Shown here: piece by piece, positions 1-6,654 of the stretch
Layout of the letters: the number at the start of each line of letters is the position of its first letter
Numbering within the stretch: position 1 is the first letter of the stretch
NCBI GenBank assembly: GCA_019911785.1
Contig: JAIOJM010000394.1
Span: forward strand, 1-7,488
Direction: 5' to 3'
Length of the DNA: 7,488 nt
DNA from: Sulfuricella sp.
Lineage (GTDB): Bacteria > Pseudomonadota > Gammaproteobacteria > Burkholderiales > Sulfuricellaceae
The notes under the pieces: model-generated
What the model saw: the letters and a program-made list of their open reading frames with translations, nothing else
What the model was told of the DNA's origin: nothing
The model's database searches: none
Translations under genes and position numbers: made by a program

Positions 1-276
1 TCATATTATGTTTATCCCGGCCTGTCTGCTTTAGAAGTATGAAGAAATCGTTCAAGCCACAGAGAGCAGTGAGGTAAAGCTTGGACTTGAATTGACAGGC
101 AATGCCTGATTAAAAATCGCGTGAATTACCGTTCCCGACCCAAAGCTGCCATTGAACATTGTAAATTCACAGCCCCAAACCGGACGGTCATGACATACAG
201 CAATGACGCTAATATGCCCTTAGACTTGCTCTGAATCAGCCGTTCGCCATTCGCCCCAACATCAACAGCGGTCGCC
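1..276. other. Intergenic stretch without a recognisable gene
   Basis: I see no credible coding region or RNA gene here on either strand; stops are frequent in all frames. It lies downstream of the c-di-GMP gene, which is read leftwards and stops at 277. There is no hairpin plus T-run that I would call a terminator. Around 56-74 there is a sequence (GCCACAGAGAGCAGTGAGG) that resembles the reverse complement of the repeat at 3395-3415. The base composition is more AT-rich than in the coding regions. Confidence 0.6.
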
Positions 277-2958
277 CTACTTCAATAATGCATTGAATTG
301 TTCTATCGGTACCGGCCTGCCAAACAGATACCCCTGGAAGTGAGTGCAGCCTTTGCTTATGAGAAGTTGTCGTTGTTCTTCTGTCTCCACTCCTTCGGCG
401 ATGACGCCCATGTTTAGGCTTTGTGCCATGACAATGATTGTGCGTACAATCGCCCTATCGTTGCTATCGGTAGCAATATCGCGTACGAACGACTGGTCAA
501 TCTTGAGCTGATCGAGAGGTAGGCGTTTGAGATATTGCAAAGATGAATAGCCGGTGCCAAAATCGTCCATCGAGAAATTGACCCCCAATGCTTTTATTTC
601 ATGCATCTTGCCGATGGTGTCTCCGATGTTTTCCAGCACGATACTTTCGGTCAATTCCAGTTTAAGGTGCGAGAGCGCCGTCTCACTTCCCTCCAACTTG
701 AGGATCGTGGGCCGCGCACTACTTTTCAGCAACGCACGCTGCACTTGCGCGATGAAGTCAGCTTGGTGGAACTGTTTGGCACTGACGTTCACTGCCAGCG
801 TCAGATCGCGTGTCAGTGTGTCATTCTCCCATGCCTTGAGTTGTGCGCAAGCTGTCTCCAGCACCCATTGCCCGATAGGCAGGATCAGCCCAGTTTCTTC
901 CGCCAGCGGAATGAATTGAGCCGGTGATACTAGACCGCGTTCGGGGTGCATCCATCGGATCAGTGCCTCAGCGCCCAAGGGCCGATTCGAGCTGTCTACC
1001 TGGATCTGGTAATACAACCGGAATTGCCCCTTCTCAAGTGCTTTGCGCAATTCGCCTTCGAGGGCTGAACGGGCGTTAATGGTATCCTGCATTTTCGGGT
1101 CGAAGAAACGCAAAGTGTTGCGGCCTGCTTTCTTGGCCTGATACATAGCGATATCGGCTTGTTTCATCGGTTCATCTATCGACTTTTGGTTACCCTTAAG
1201 CAAGGTGGCACCGATGCTGGCGGTGCTGTGATGTTCGTACTTGTCGAACTGGTAAGGTTGGCTGAGGGTAGCGAGAATTTTCTCGCCGATGGCTTCCGTC
1301 TGCGCCGCTGCTTCAATGGGTTGCTCACTCAGGTCTATCAGCATCACTACGAACTCGTCACCGCCCAGACGAGCCACGGTGTCGCCTTCGCGCACGCAAG
1401 ACTCAAGACGTTGCGCGGCCTGCTGCAAAAGCAGATCACCGATTTCATGGCCGAGGGTGTCGTTGAGGGTCTTGAAATTGTCGAGGTCAATGAACAGCAG
1501 AGCGCCTTCTCTGTCACTACGCGCAATGGAAACCAATGCCTGCTGGAGCCGATTCATGAGAAGCCGCCGGTTAGGCAGGCGTGTGAGGGAGTCATAAAAC
1601 GCCAGATACTGGATTTTTTCTTCTGATGCCTTGTGTTCCGTAATATCGATGTGTGATCCGACATAATGGGTGACAACCCCATCATCCCCTTTGACGGCGG
1701 AGATAGTGAGCCATTTTGGATAGATCTCACCATTCTTGCGTCGATCCCATATTTCTCCCTGCCATGTTCCAGTGCGACGAATGGTCTCCCACATCGCATG
1801 GTAGAACTCCGCGTTGTGGCGGCCAGACTTAAGCAGGCGTGGTGTCTGGCCCACGACTTCCTCGGCCGTATAGCCGCTGTCTTCGGTAAAAGCCTTGTTG
1901 ACTCGCAGGATAACCCGGTCGGCATCGGTGATCATCATGCTTTCGTGCGAATCGAAGGCGGTGGCGGCGATGCGAAGCATTTGTTCAGTTATTTTACGTT
2001 CGCTGACGTCGATGTGAGAGCCGGACAGTCGGATTGGCTTTCCATTTTTATCACACCGCTTATTGCCGCGCGCCAGTATCCAGTGATAACTGCCATCGCG
2101 GTGGCGCAGACGGAACTCGTTCTCATAGCTTTCCTGCGCCGAAGCCAGAAAAACTTGCATTTTTTGCATGGTTGGTTCTAGGTCATCGGGATGGATGAGT
2201 GATTCCCAGGTTGAAAAATTGTTTGGCAACTCGTCGGGCAGATAACCAAGTTGAGCTTTCCACTCAGGTGAGTAATACACTTCGTTAGTAAGCATATTCC
2301 AATCCCACAAGCCCGTATTCGAGGATTTTATGGCCAGTGCCAAATTCTCCTGTTCCCGCCGCAGATCGGCAGTGCGCGCCTCGACCTTCTGCTCGAGCGA
2401 GGCGTTGAGCGACTGCAACTGTTCCTCCGCCCGGTGATGCGCGGCGAGGATGCGGCGCAGCTCGAGCTGTGCGATGACTGTACGGCTCAGGGCGCGCAGG
2501 GCGGTTTTCTGCTCGGCACTCAGCGCGCGCGGCACGCGGTCGATCACGCACAGCGTCCCCAGCGCAACACCGCCAGGCGCGACCAACGGCGCGCCGGCGT
2601 AGAAGCGGATGTGCGGGTCGGCGGTGACGAGGGGATTGTCGGCGAAACGCGGATCGAGCTGCGCGTCGCGCACTTCAAGCACCTCGTCCGAGTACAAAAT
2701 GGCGTGCGCGCAAAAAGCAACGTCGCGTGGTGTTTCTGTGGCATTCAGACCGATTATCGATTTGAACCACTGCCGATTTTCGTCAACCAGCGAAATCACT
2801 GCGATGGGCACCTGGCAAATCTGCGCGGCAAGCAGCGTCAGATCCTCGAAGGCTGGCTCCGTCGGTGTGTCAACTATGTCATAACCGCGCAGGGTCTCGA
2901 GGCGCTGGGCTTCGTTGGGAGGGAGTGGGGCTTTCATGGTCAGCTTAGCCAGGGCCAA
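277..2958 (-). CDS. GAF-PAS-PAS-GGDEF-EAL cyclic-di-GMP signalling protein
   Basis: Predicted cytoplasmic sensor that makes and/or degrades cyclic-di-GMP. Domains in order over 893 residues: GAF (about 20-170), a short coiled-coil linker (about 170-205), PAS with PAC (about 205-325), a second PAS (about 328-447), GGDEF (about 450-620) and EAL (about 632-893). No transmembrane segment or signal peptide is visible. The GGDEF signature is intact at 532-536 and an inhibitory RxxD site lies five residues before it (R523, D526). The EAL domain keeps E664 (EAL), N724, E768 and E771 (LELTES), D798-D799 (DDFGTGYSSL), K819, E855 and Q875, so both activities look possible; which one dominates cannot be read from sequence. 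An extra stretch of about 12 residues sits before LKLELTES. The listed start is TTG at 2958. An ATG at 2937 (886 residues, beginning MKAPLPPNEAQRLE) matches relatives better at the N terminus and may be the true start; neither has a strong Shine-Dalgarno. The domain assignment is firm, the start uncertain. Confidence 0.95.
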   Translation of the reverse strand: MALAKLTMKAPLPPNEAQRLETLRGYDIVDTPTEPAFEDLTLLAAQICQVPIAVISLVDENRQWFKSIIGLNATETPRDVAFCAHAILYSDEVLEVRDAQLDPRFADNPLVTADPHIRFYAGAPLVAPGGVALGTLCVIDRVPRALSAEQKTALRALSRTVIAQLELRRILAAHHRAEEQLQSLNASLEQKVEARTADLRREQENLALAIKSSNTGLWDWNMLTNEVYYSPEWKAQLGYLPDELPNNFSTWESLIHPDDLEPTMQKMQVFLASAQESYENEFRLRHRDGSYHWILARGNKRCDKNGKPIRLSGSHIDVSERKITEQMLRIAATAFDSHESMMITDADRVILRVNKAFTEDSGYTAEEVVGQTPRLLKSGRHNAEFYHAMWETIRRTGTWQGEIWDRRKNGEIYPKWLTISAVKGDDGVVTHYVGSHIDITEHKASEEKIQYLAFYDSLTRLPNRRLLMNRLQQALVSIARSDREGALLFIDLDNFKTLNDTLGHEIGDLLLQQAAQRLESCVREGDTVARLGGDEFVVMLIDLSEQPIEAAAQTEAIGEKILATLSQPYQFDKYEHHSTASIGATLLKGNQKSIDEPMKQADIAMYQAKKAGRNTLRFFDPKMQDTINARSALEGELRKALEKGQFRLYYQIQVDSSNRPLGAEALIRWMHPERGLVSPAQFIPLAEETGLILPIGQWVLETACAQLKAWENDTLTRDLTLAVNVSAKQFHQADFIAQVQRALLKSSARPTILKLEGSETALSHLKLELTESIVLENIGDTIGKMHEIKALGVNFSMDDFGTGYSSLQYLKRLPLDQLKIDQSFVRDIATDSNDRAIVRTIIVMAQSLNMGVIAEGVETEEQRQLLISKGCTHFQGYLFGRPVPIEQFNALLK

Positions 2959-3006
2959 AGAACTTCCGAAGACCTTTTGGCCGGGTACCCGTTGAGTCGG
3001 CTAAGC
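2943..3006 (-). promoter_or_regulatory. Structured 5' leader of the c-di-GMP gene (candidate cis-regulatory RNA)
   Basis: Read on the minus strand, GCTTAGCC (3006-2999) can pair with GGCTAAGC (2950-2943), an 8-bp perfect stem that ends five bases before the ATG at 2937. Inside it, 2982-2953 forms a long hairpin: GGCC, one bulged A, AAAGG, a U-U mismatch, then CUU with loop CGG, closing with AAG, UUCUU and GGCC. The 10-bp palindrome CGGGTACCCG (2991-2982) overlaps the 5' side of this hairpin and could compete with it. A further small hairpin AGGA-GCGCA-UCCU lies upstream at 3046-3034. The fold would bury the ribosome-binding region. I do not recognise a known riboswitch class; it does not match the c-di-GMP-I consensus as I remember it. 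The pairing is seen; the regulatory role is inferred. Confidence 0.45.
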
Positions 3007-3437
3007 AGCGGCGGTTTGTGTGTCCGTATAGTCAGGATGCGCTCCTCAGCTTATTCACTTGATTGAAAATGTTGTGCGACTTCAAATTATCCCGATTGAA
3101 GATCGTAATGCATGCAGGTTAACGATAAGCACATGATTTATTGACTATGCCACAAATTTATCCATCAGCCTATGCATAAATAGACGGATTAAGTTTGCTT
3201 TTTTCATCTGATTCAATCAGTGGGCTTGAAACTCGAATGAGCATATTGCCGAGCTTCATTCGGTCATATTCATCGCCATAAAGCAGCCAGTGGCGAAGGA
3301 CCCAAGATGGCACCAAGCGGCCCAACATATTCAGGCATGGCCCTCTTTTCCATACGCACACCGGAAACAAAGCCTGTCACCTCAAAGCTCCCAACCTCTC
3401 TGTGTTCTCTGTGGCAAATCGCAGTTTCCGGGTTTTC
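3007..3437. other. Gene-poor intergenic region between two minus-strand genes
   Basis: About 430 bases separate the c-di-GMP gene leader from the MoaD-like gene. A minus-strand open frame at 3170-3328 (ATG at 3328, or TTG at 3370) could encode 52-66 residues, but I see no ribosome-binding site or known motif and treat it as unproven. An imperfect palindrome CTGATT-C-AATCAG lies near 3209-3221. The promoter of the c-di-GMP gene should lie here; the best -10-like element on the minus strand is GGGATAATTTG near 3096-3086, without a convincing -35 box. Confidence 0.5.
3395..3415 (-). repeat. Dispersed intergenic repeat fragment (CCACAGAG..ACACAGAG type)
   Basis: On the minus strand this reads GCCACAGAGAACACAGAGAG followed by G. 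A related 19-base sequence occurs at 56-74 on the plus strand. Short sequences of this kind recur in intergenic DNA of many bacteria, as far as I recall. The match between the two copies is imperfect, so calling them one family is tentative. Confidence 0.35.
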
Positions 3438-3686
3438 CTATTTCAGCCGTTCGGGAATGAAGGCGATTTCGTCGCCATCCTTGATCGCCGTCTCCGGAAC
3501 AGCCGGCTGCCGGTTCACCATCACCGCCACCTTGTCCCCGGCCAGCGCTTTCCAGCATGCGTCCTCGCGGCGCCCCAGCCAGTCGATCAATGATTTCACG
3601 TTGTCCACCGTAGCCGGCAGCGTCACCTGTTCCGAGGTCTTGTCCAGCGTTTCGGCCAGTTGTGCAAAATACATCAGTTTCACCAT
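3438..3686 (-). CDS. MoaD/ThiS-like beta-grasp protein without C-terminal Gly-Gly
   Basis: An 82-residue protein with the pattern of the MoaD/ThiS sulfur-carrier fold: an N-terminal strand MVKLMYFAQLAETL, a central helix with LIDWLGRR, and a C-terminal half VAVMVNRQPA...DGDEIAFIP typical of MoaD. In true MoaD and ThiS the chain ends in Gly-Gly, which is adenylated and thiocarboxylated so that sulfur can be passed on. Here it ends FIPERLK, so it cannot be activated by that chemistry as written. The length is normal for MoaD. The ATG at 3686 is supported by GGAG at 3699-3696, nine bases upstream. No other molybdopterin gene is nearby. It could be a diverged carrier, a protein with another role of the same fold, or a gene with a frameshift near its end: the +1 frame would give ...FPNG then stop. 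I therefore give no gene symbol. Confidence 0.8.
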   Translation of the reverse strand: MVKLMYFAQLAETLDKTSEQVTLPATVDNVKSLIDWLGRREDACWKALAGDKVAVMVNRQPAVPETAIKDGDEIAFIPERLK

Positions 3687-3751
3687 GGAATTTTTCTCCG
3701 TTACTTTGTCTTATATAATCCGATATTCACCGCCACGAATCTTACCACGCC
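3687..3751. promoter_or_regulatory. Divergent promoter region between the MoaD-like gene and uvrD
   Basis: The 65 bases between the two start codons are AT-rich relative to the flanks. A perfect TATAAT lies on the plus strand at 3714-3719, about 33 bases before the uvrD ATG; the -35 position (about 3691-3696, TTTTTC) is poor. It overlaps the palindrome TTATATAA (3711-3718), which gives a -10-like element on the minus strand too. uvrD shows no clear Shine-Dalgarno, while the MoaD-like gene has GGAG at 3696-3699. The -10 box is seen; start sites are inferred. Confidence 0.5.
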
Positions 3752-5920
3752 ATGACCCAGTCCTTTCTCGCCGGCCTCAACCCCGAGCAGCTCGAAGCCA
3801 CCACCCTGCCGCACCGGTCCGCGCTGATCCTGGCCGGCGCCGGCAGCGGCAAGACGCGGGTGCTGACCAGCCGCATCGCCCACCTGATCCAGACCGGCCA
3901 GGCCAGCCCGGCGGGGATCCTGGCTGTCACCTTCACCAACAAGGCGGCCAAGGAAATGCTGACGCGGCTAGGCGCGATGCTGCCGATCAACACCCGCGGC
4001 ATGTGGATCGGCACTTTCCACGGATTGTGCAACCGCCTGCTCCGCGCCCACCACCGCGAGGCCGGCCTGCCCGCGCTGTTCCAGATTCTCGATTCCGCCG
4101 ACCAGCTCGGCGCGATCAAGCGCCTGATCAAGGCGCTGAATGTCGACGACGAGAAATACCCGCCCAAGCAGTTGCAGCATTTCATCAACAACGCCAAGGA
4201 TCAGGGGCTGCGCGCCAGGGACGTGGAAGCCTACGACCCCTACACGCGCAAGCAGCAGGAGCTGTTCGCCGCCTATGACGAGCAGTGTAGCCGCGAGGGC
4301 GTGGTGGATTTCGCCGAGCTGCTGCTGCGGAGCTACGAGCTGCTTTCCCGCGATGCCGCCTTGCGCGCCCATTACCAGAGCCGCTTTCGCCACATCCTGG
4401 TGGACGAGTTCCAGGACACCAACCGCCTCCAGTACCTCTGGCTCAAGCAGCTGGCGGGGCCGGATGCCGCCATCTTCGCGGTAGGTGATGACGACCAGTC
4501 GATCTACGCCTTCCGCGGTGCGCGGGTGGGCAACATGCAGGATTTCGAGCGCGATTTCGGCGTCGAAAAGGTCATCAAGCTGGAACAGAACTACCGCTCC
4601 CACGGCAACATCCTGGATGCCGCCAATGCCCTGATCGCCCACAACCGCGGCCGGCTCGGCAAGAACCTGTGGACCGCCGAGAGCACCGGCGAACCGATCC
4701 GCCTGTACGAGGCCGCCAACGATCAGGAAGAAGCCCAGTTCATCGTCGACGAGGCCAAGGCACTGAAGCGCGAAGGCGTGGACTTCGCCCATATCGCCTT
4801 GCTGTACCGCTCCAACGCCCAATCCCGCGTGCTGGAACACGCCCTGTTCAATGCCGGCATCCCCTATCGCGTCCATGGCGGACTGCGCTTCTTCGAACGG
4901 CAGGAGATCAAGCACGCGCTGGCCTACTTGCGCCTGATCGGCAACACCGACGACGACGGCGCCCTGATGCGGGTAATCAACTTCCCGGCGCGCGGCATCG
5001 GCGCGCGCAGCCTGGAGCAATTGCAGGAAATCGCCAAACAAAACCAGTCCAGCCTGTGGCAGGCGGCAAAAAGCGGACAGCTAGGCGGCAAGGCGGGATC
5101 GAATATCGGGGGTTTCCTCGCGCTGATCAGGGCGATGCAGGACACCTGCGAAGGCCTGCCATTGCCGGAACAGATCGAGCGCATGCTGGCGCAGAGCGGG
5201 CTGGTGGCGCATTACCAAGCCGAGAAGGACGGCGCCGACCGGGTCGACAACCTCAACGAACTGGTCAACGCCGCTGTCGGCTTCGTCAACGAAGTCGAGG
5301 ACGACAGCCTCGTCGCCTTCCTCACCCACGCCGCGCTGGAAGCGGGCGAGCACCAAGCCGGGGAGGGCAGCGACGCGCTCCAGCTGATGACCGTACACGC
5401 CGCCAAGGGGCTGGAGTTCCACGCCGTGTTCCTGAGCGGGCTGGAGGAAGGGCTGTTCCCCCACGACAACGCCCGGAACGAAGCCGACGGCGTCGAGGAA
5501 GAGCGGCGCCTGATGTACGTCGCAATCACCCGCGCCCGGCGCCGGCTTTACCTCAGCCTGGCGCAAAGCCGGATGCTGCACGGCCAGTTCCGCTACGGAC
5601 TGGCTTCGCGCTTTTTGAGCGAGATCCCGGAAAACCTGCTGAAACGGATCAACCCGGCGCCGAAAGCCTCACGCCCATACCCGCAATCCACTGCGGACAA
5701 CTGGACTGCACGGCCAGAACCGGCAAAACCTAGCGCTTATGAGCGTAGCACCATCGACTCACCCTGGCACGTCGGCCAGAATGTGGCTCACGCCAAGTTT
5801 GGCTCGGGCGTCATCGTCAACTGCGAAGGCAGCGGCGCAGATGCAAGAGTGCAGGTGAAATTCCGCAATGCCGGGGTGAAGTGGCTGGCGCTGGAGTATG
5901 CCAAGCTGACACCAGCATGA
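3752..5920 (+). CDS. uvrD: ATP-dependent DNA helicase UvrD/PcrA type (helicase II)
   Basis: Superfamily 1A 3'-5' DNA helicase of 722 residues, the normal length for UvrD. It acts in nucleotide-excision and mismatch repair, displacing the cut strand, and clears proteins from DNA. Motifs in order: Q motif LNPEQLEA (9-16), Walker A GAGSGKT (29-35), motif Ia FTNKAAKEM (61-69), GTFHGLCNRLLR (87-98), Walker B VDEFQDT (217-223), motif III VGDDDQSIYAFRGA (244-257), motif IV LEQNYRS (277-283), motif V LMTVHAAKGLEF (545-556) and motif VI RRLMYVAITRARR (586-598). The C terminus (about 672-720, WHVGQNVAHAKFGSG...) is the Tudor-like domain that in UvrD/PcrA contacts RNA polymerase. All catalytic residues are present. 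The ATG at 3752 gives the expected N terminus though no clear ribosome-binding site precedes it. Rep is a less likely identity, because Rep lacks this tail arrangement. Confidence 0.96.
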   Translation: MTQSFLAGLNPEQLEATTLPHRSALILAGAGSGKTRVLTSRIAHLIQTGQASPAGILAVTFTNKAAKEMLTRLGAMLPINTRGMWIGTFHGLCNRLLRAHHREAGLPALFQILDSADQLGAIKRLIKALNVDDEKYPPKQLQHFINNAKDQGLRARDVEAYDPYTRKQQELFAAYDEQCSREGVVDFAELLLRSYELLSRDAALRAHYQSRFRHILVDEFQDTNRLQYLWLKQLAGPDAAIFAVGDDDQSIYAFRGARVGNMQDFERDFGVEKVIKLEQNYRSHGNILDAANALIAHNRGRLGKNLWTAESTGEPIRLYEAANDQEEAQFIVDEAKALKREGVDFAHIALLYRSNAQSRVLEHALFNAGIPYRVHGGLRFFERQEIKHALAYLRLIGNTDDDGALMRVINFPARGIGARSLEQLQEIAKQNQSSLWQAAKSGQLGGKAGSNIGGFLALIRAMQDTCEGLPLPEQIERMLAQSGLVAHYQAEKDGADRVDNLNELVNAAVGFVNEVEDDSLVAFLTHAALEAGEHQAGEGSDALQLMTVHAAKGLEFHAVFLSGLEEGLFPHDNARNEADGVEEERRLMYVAITRARRRLYLSLAQSRMLHGQFRYGLASRFLSEIPENLLKRINPAPKASRPYPQSTADNWTARPEPAKPSAYERSTIDSPWHVGQNVAHAKFGSGVIVNCEGSGADARVQVKFRNAGVKWLALEYAKLTPA

Positions 5921-5941
5921 AGTTGGACTCACACATATCAT

Positions 5942-5978
5942 GTAGGTTGGGTTAGCGGCTTTATCGCGTAACCCAACA
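5942..5978 (+). repeat. GTAGGTTGGGTT-type intergenic palindrome, copy 1
   Basis: It begins GTAGGTTGGGTTA and contains the inverted repeat GTTGGGTTA (5946-5954) / TAACCCAAC (5969-5977) around a 14-base loop that can pair further. It starts 21 bases after the uvrD stop codon. No T-run follows, so it is not a canonical terminator, although such a hairpin could end or stabilise the uvrD transcript. Elements of this family are widely scattered in intergenic DNA of proteobacteria. Copy 2 lies at 6655-6690 in the opposite orientation. Confidence 0.75.
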
Positions 5979-6010
5979 AACCCAAACATTCACCAAAAGT
6001 AGTCGTCTCT

Positions 6011-6049
6011 AGGCGCCAGAAGTGGGTGCCTCTAGGCAACACCGGTGTT
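6011..6049. other. Hairpin plus 12-bp perfect palindrome between convergent genes
   Basis: AGGCGCC (6011-6017) pairs with GGTGCCT (6025-6031), with one G-T wobble on the plus strand, around a 7-base loop. Seven bases on, AACACCGGTGTT (6038-6049) is a perfect 12-bp palindrome. Both lie between the end of uvrD and the end of the DUF2442 gene, which converge. No T-run follows on either strand. It may be a two-way transcription end, a protein-binding site or a relic; the sequence alone does not decide. Confidence 0.4.
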
Positions 6050-6098
6050 TAGAAGGAAAAATGGCGCAGGATCGTCGTGAAGCGGTGGCGTCAGGGCA

Positions 6099-6347
6099 TC
6101 AAACCGCTGCCAGCGCCCGGCAGGTCTCATGCAGCCGCGCCGGGGAAAGTTCCAGCCCGTTAGGCCAGCACAAGGCACCGGCATCAATGAAGAAGCGCCT
6201 GAAATACGCCTCTTCCCGCAAAGGTTCAAGCAATGGGCCACTACGCTGCAAGAGGCCACGGCCATCGAAAATACCTTCCTTGCCGTCAGAAAAGCTGAGC
6301 GCCACCTGAAAGTCGCCCTGATAGCGGGCCTTGGTCAATTTAATCAT
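6099..6347 (-). CDS. DUF2442 domain protein
   Basis: An 82-residue protein that matches the DUF2442 family: N-terminal beta strands with ALSFSDGKEGIFD (16-28), then FFIDAGALCWPNGLELSPAR (52-71), the family's hallmark WPNG...SP block. The molecular function of the family is not known to me; members often sit next to DUF4160 or other small genes and have been suspected of forming toxin-antitoxin-like pairs. The frame is open 16 codons further upstream, but the ATG at 6347 is chosen because AGGAG (6361-6357) sits nine bases before it and the protein then begins MIKLTKARYQ as expected. It overlaps the stop of the DUF4160 gene by 8 bases, implying translational coupling. Family call firm, function unknown. 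Confidence 0.85.
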   Translation of the reverse strand: MIKLTKARYQGDFQVALSFSDGKEGIFDGRGLLQRSGPLLEPLREEAYFRRFFIDAGALCWPNGLELSPARLHETCRALAAV

Positions 6348-6609
6348 CCTGGTCTGCTCCTGGAATACGTTCCATCGGTTCAAAACGCTGGGCATGTTCC
6401 CAGTTGGCGAGTAACTCCGCCTGGTGCAGCAAGCACCACTCCTTCACTATAGCCGCAGCCTTCTTGGGCAGTCGCCCTTCTGTCACCTCGCCGCTGCGAA
6501 TCTCCACCAGCGCCTCAAAACCCTGGTATTCAACATGAATGTGGGGCGGCGGATGATCGTCGTGCCACATGCGCACGATGATGCCGAAAAAAATCGGCAG
6601 AATGGGCAC
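6340..6609 (-). CDS. DUF4160 domain protein
   Basis: An 89-residue protein with the DUF4160 pattern: N-terminal MPILPIFFGIIVRMW, the conserved PPHIHVEYQG (21-30), then EIRSGEVTEGRLPKK (36-50) and a helical C-terminal half with W58, H62, EL and NW (69-70). It starts with GTG at 6609; AAAGGA (6623-6618) lies eight bases upstream, which supports this start. It is transcribed with, and overlaps by 8 bases, the DUF2442 gene. DUF4160-DUF2442 adjacency is a recurring arrangement, which suggests a two-protein module, possibly toxin-antitoxin-like, but no activity can be read from the sequence. The last residues (IPGADQDD) are acidic and variable. Confidence 0.88.
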   Translation of the reverse strand: MPILPIFFGIIVRMWHDDHPPPHIHVEYQGFEALVEIRSGEVTEGRLPKKAAAIVKEWCLLHQAELLANWEHAQRFEPMERIPGADQDD

Positions 6610-6654
6610 GGTGAAGTTCCTTTGTTCAATGATCGTTCTCTGCCAACCCAGAAG

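Noticed and set aside
2943..3060. c-di-GMP-I (GEMM) riboswitch upstream of the GGDEF-EAL gene
   Set aside because: The location invites it, but I cannot find the conserved GEMM core or its tetraloop/receptor arrangement; only an unclassified structured leader is claimed.
3170..3370. Minus-strand open frame of up to 66 codons between the c-di-GMP and MoaD-like genes
   Set aside because: No ribosome-binding site, no recognised motif and a weak TTG start (ATG at 3328 gives 52 codons). It might be a gene fragment, but nothing in it supports a call.
3968..5041. Long open frames on the minus strand and in other plus frames across uvrD
   Set aside because: They are shadows of a GC-rich coding sequence; uvrD accounts for the whole region with all helicase motifs in one frame.
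5942..5978. Rho-independent terminator for uvrD
   Set aside because: The stem is good but no T-run follows, and the sequence belongs to a repeat family, so it is annotated as a repeat.
6061..6309. Plus-strand frame preceded by AGAAGG and ATG, antisense to the DUF2442 gene
   Set aside because: It lies almost wholly on the opposite strand of a well-supported gene, has a biased basic/serine-rich composition and no recognisable domain. The start region is kept only as a low-interest observation.
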